NCBI GenBank assembly: GCA_023238725.1
Contig: CM041538.1
Location: 4,594,380-4,658,379, forward strand
Source of the DNA: Scortum barcoo
Lineage: Eukaryota; Chordata; Actinopteri; Centrarchiformes; Terapontidae
DNA length: 64,000 nucleotides
Direction: 5' to 3'
Part shown: positions 63,403 through 64,000 of the stretch, piece after piece
Layout of the letters: each line of letters opens with the position of its first letter
Numbering within the stretch: position 1 is the first letter of the stretch
Notes under the pieces: model-generated
Seen by the model: only the letters and a program-made list of their open reading frames with translations
What the model was told of the DNA's origin: nothing
Database searches by the model: none
Translations under genes and position numbers: made by a program

Positions 63403-64000
63403 CAACTTCAACTTCAAGGGTTGTTTGTTCCTTACTTACTGTTTTTATTGGCTTCATTAAAGGATTTTATCACCTGATCTTAACCATACTTTAACAATTT
63501 TAGTTTCCACAGACAGATATAGGGTACTGCTGCCTGTGAACATTTGCATAATAGATTTCTTATGGTATATAGAATAAAACACATAGACAAATGTGATTCA
63601 AAGAAGCCCCATGGTCCCCTGAAAATGTATTTCTGCTAATGAACAACATTTTTAGTTAGTATAATTTGTATGAGTCGAGTGTGGTCTTTGTTATCTTTTT
63701 TGGAGAGTGCATTACCAACTGTGTAAAAACATTTGTCAGTAGATTATGGGGAGCCAGCACATTCATTATTGGGAAAACCATTCTCCAAATGCACAAACAG
63801 CTATTATGACCCTGTCCCTGATTGTAGTCGTTTTGAAAATTGGCCATGCTGTTTGAACTCAATCTGTCTAGGGAACCTTTGGCAATCCTCCATGCTTTAA
63901 ATGCCTACATATGTTGCCTACAAATCAGTAAGGTACCTTTCTGCTTCAGCTGCTCTTAGATCACTTAGAGAAAAGAATCCAAGCTGCTTTTAGGCATCAG
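63403..64000. other. Right edge, no gene recognised
   Basis: AT-rich sequence after the truncated Tc1 end. The short minus-strand frame at 63656-63862 has no protein features. Confidence 0.5.

Overview
This window is nuclear DNA from a ray-finned fish, most likely a teleost. It has vertebrate split genes with GT-AG introns, a eukaryotic tRNA gene, CA/GT and TATC microsatellites, and a dense load of transposons typical of fish (Tc1, L2/CR1-like and L1 LINEs, BEL-type LTR element, solo LTRs, hAT- and Harbinger-like MITEs). All recognised protein genes lie on the minus strand. The species cannot be named from the sequence.

Layout. Positions 1-6440 hold the 5' end of NOS1AP (CAPON): coding exons 1 and 2, a GC-rich 5' region, and part of a long intron 2 that runs off the left edge. 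A tRNA-His(GTG) gene sits at 12613-12684. A complete seven-exon fetuin-B gene (fetub) spans 14608-17750. Positions 19.8-35.7 kb are a transposon graveyard: a Harbinger-like fragment, a broken Tc1 element, a 5'-truncated LINE, a collapsed BEL/Pao element between diverged direct repeats, two solo LTRs with matching target-site duplications, and a decayed multi-exon transposon-derived gene that was itself interrupted by an element with long terminal inverted repeats.

From about 35.7 to 49.4 kb lies a head-to-tail tandem duplication of a gene for a secreted, two-cystatin, histidine-rich fetuin (AHSG/HRG type). Copy A spans 36671-41493 and copy B 44527-48796. Both have the same seven-exon plan and phases as fetub, so the three genes form a fetuin-family cluster. 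Copy B is open throughout (526 codons). Copy A carries a one-base insertion in exon 6 that stops translation just before the histidine-rich tail. Promoter plus exon 1, and much of the last exon, are nearly or fully identical between copies while the middle exons differ, which suggests gene conversion. Each copy also has private transposon insertions that arose after the duplication.

From 49.4 to 58.7 kb I see no gene, only microsatellites and old repeat remains. At 58.7-63.4 kb an L2-type LINE is split by a Tc1 element, and a second Tc1 copy lies nearby in the opposite orientation.

In function, the three fetuin genes would encode liver-type secreted plasma proteins (metal or mineral binding, metalloprotease control). 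The FOXA-like motif beside the TATA box of the A and B genes fits hepatic expression, but that is inference.
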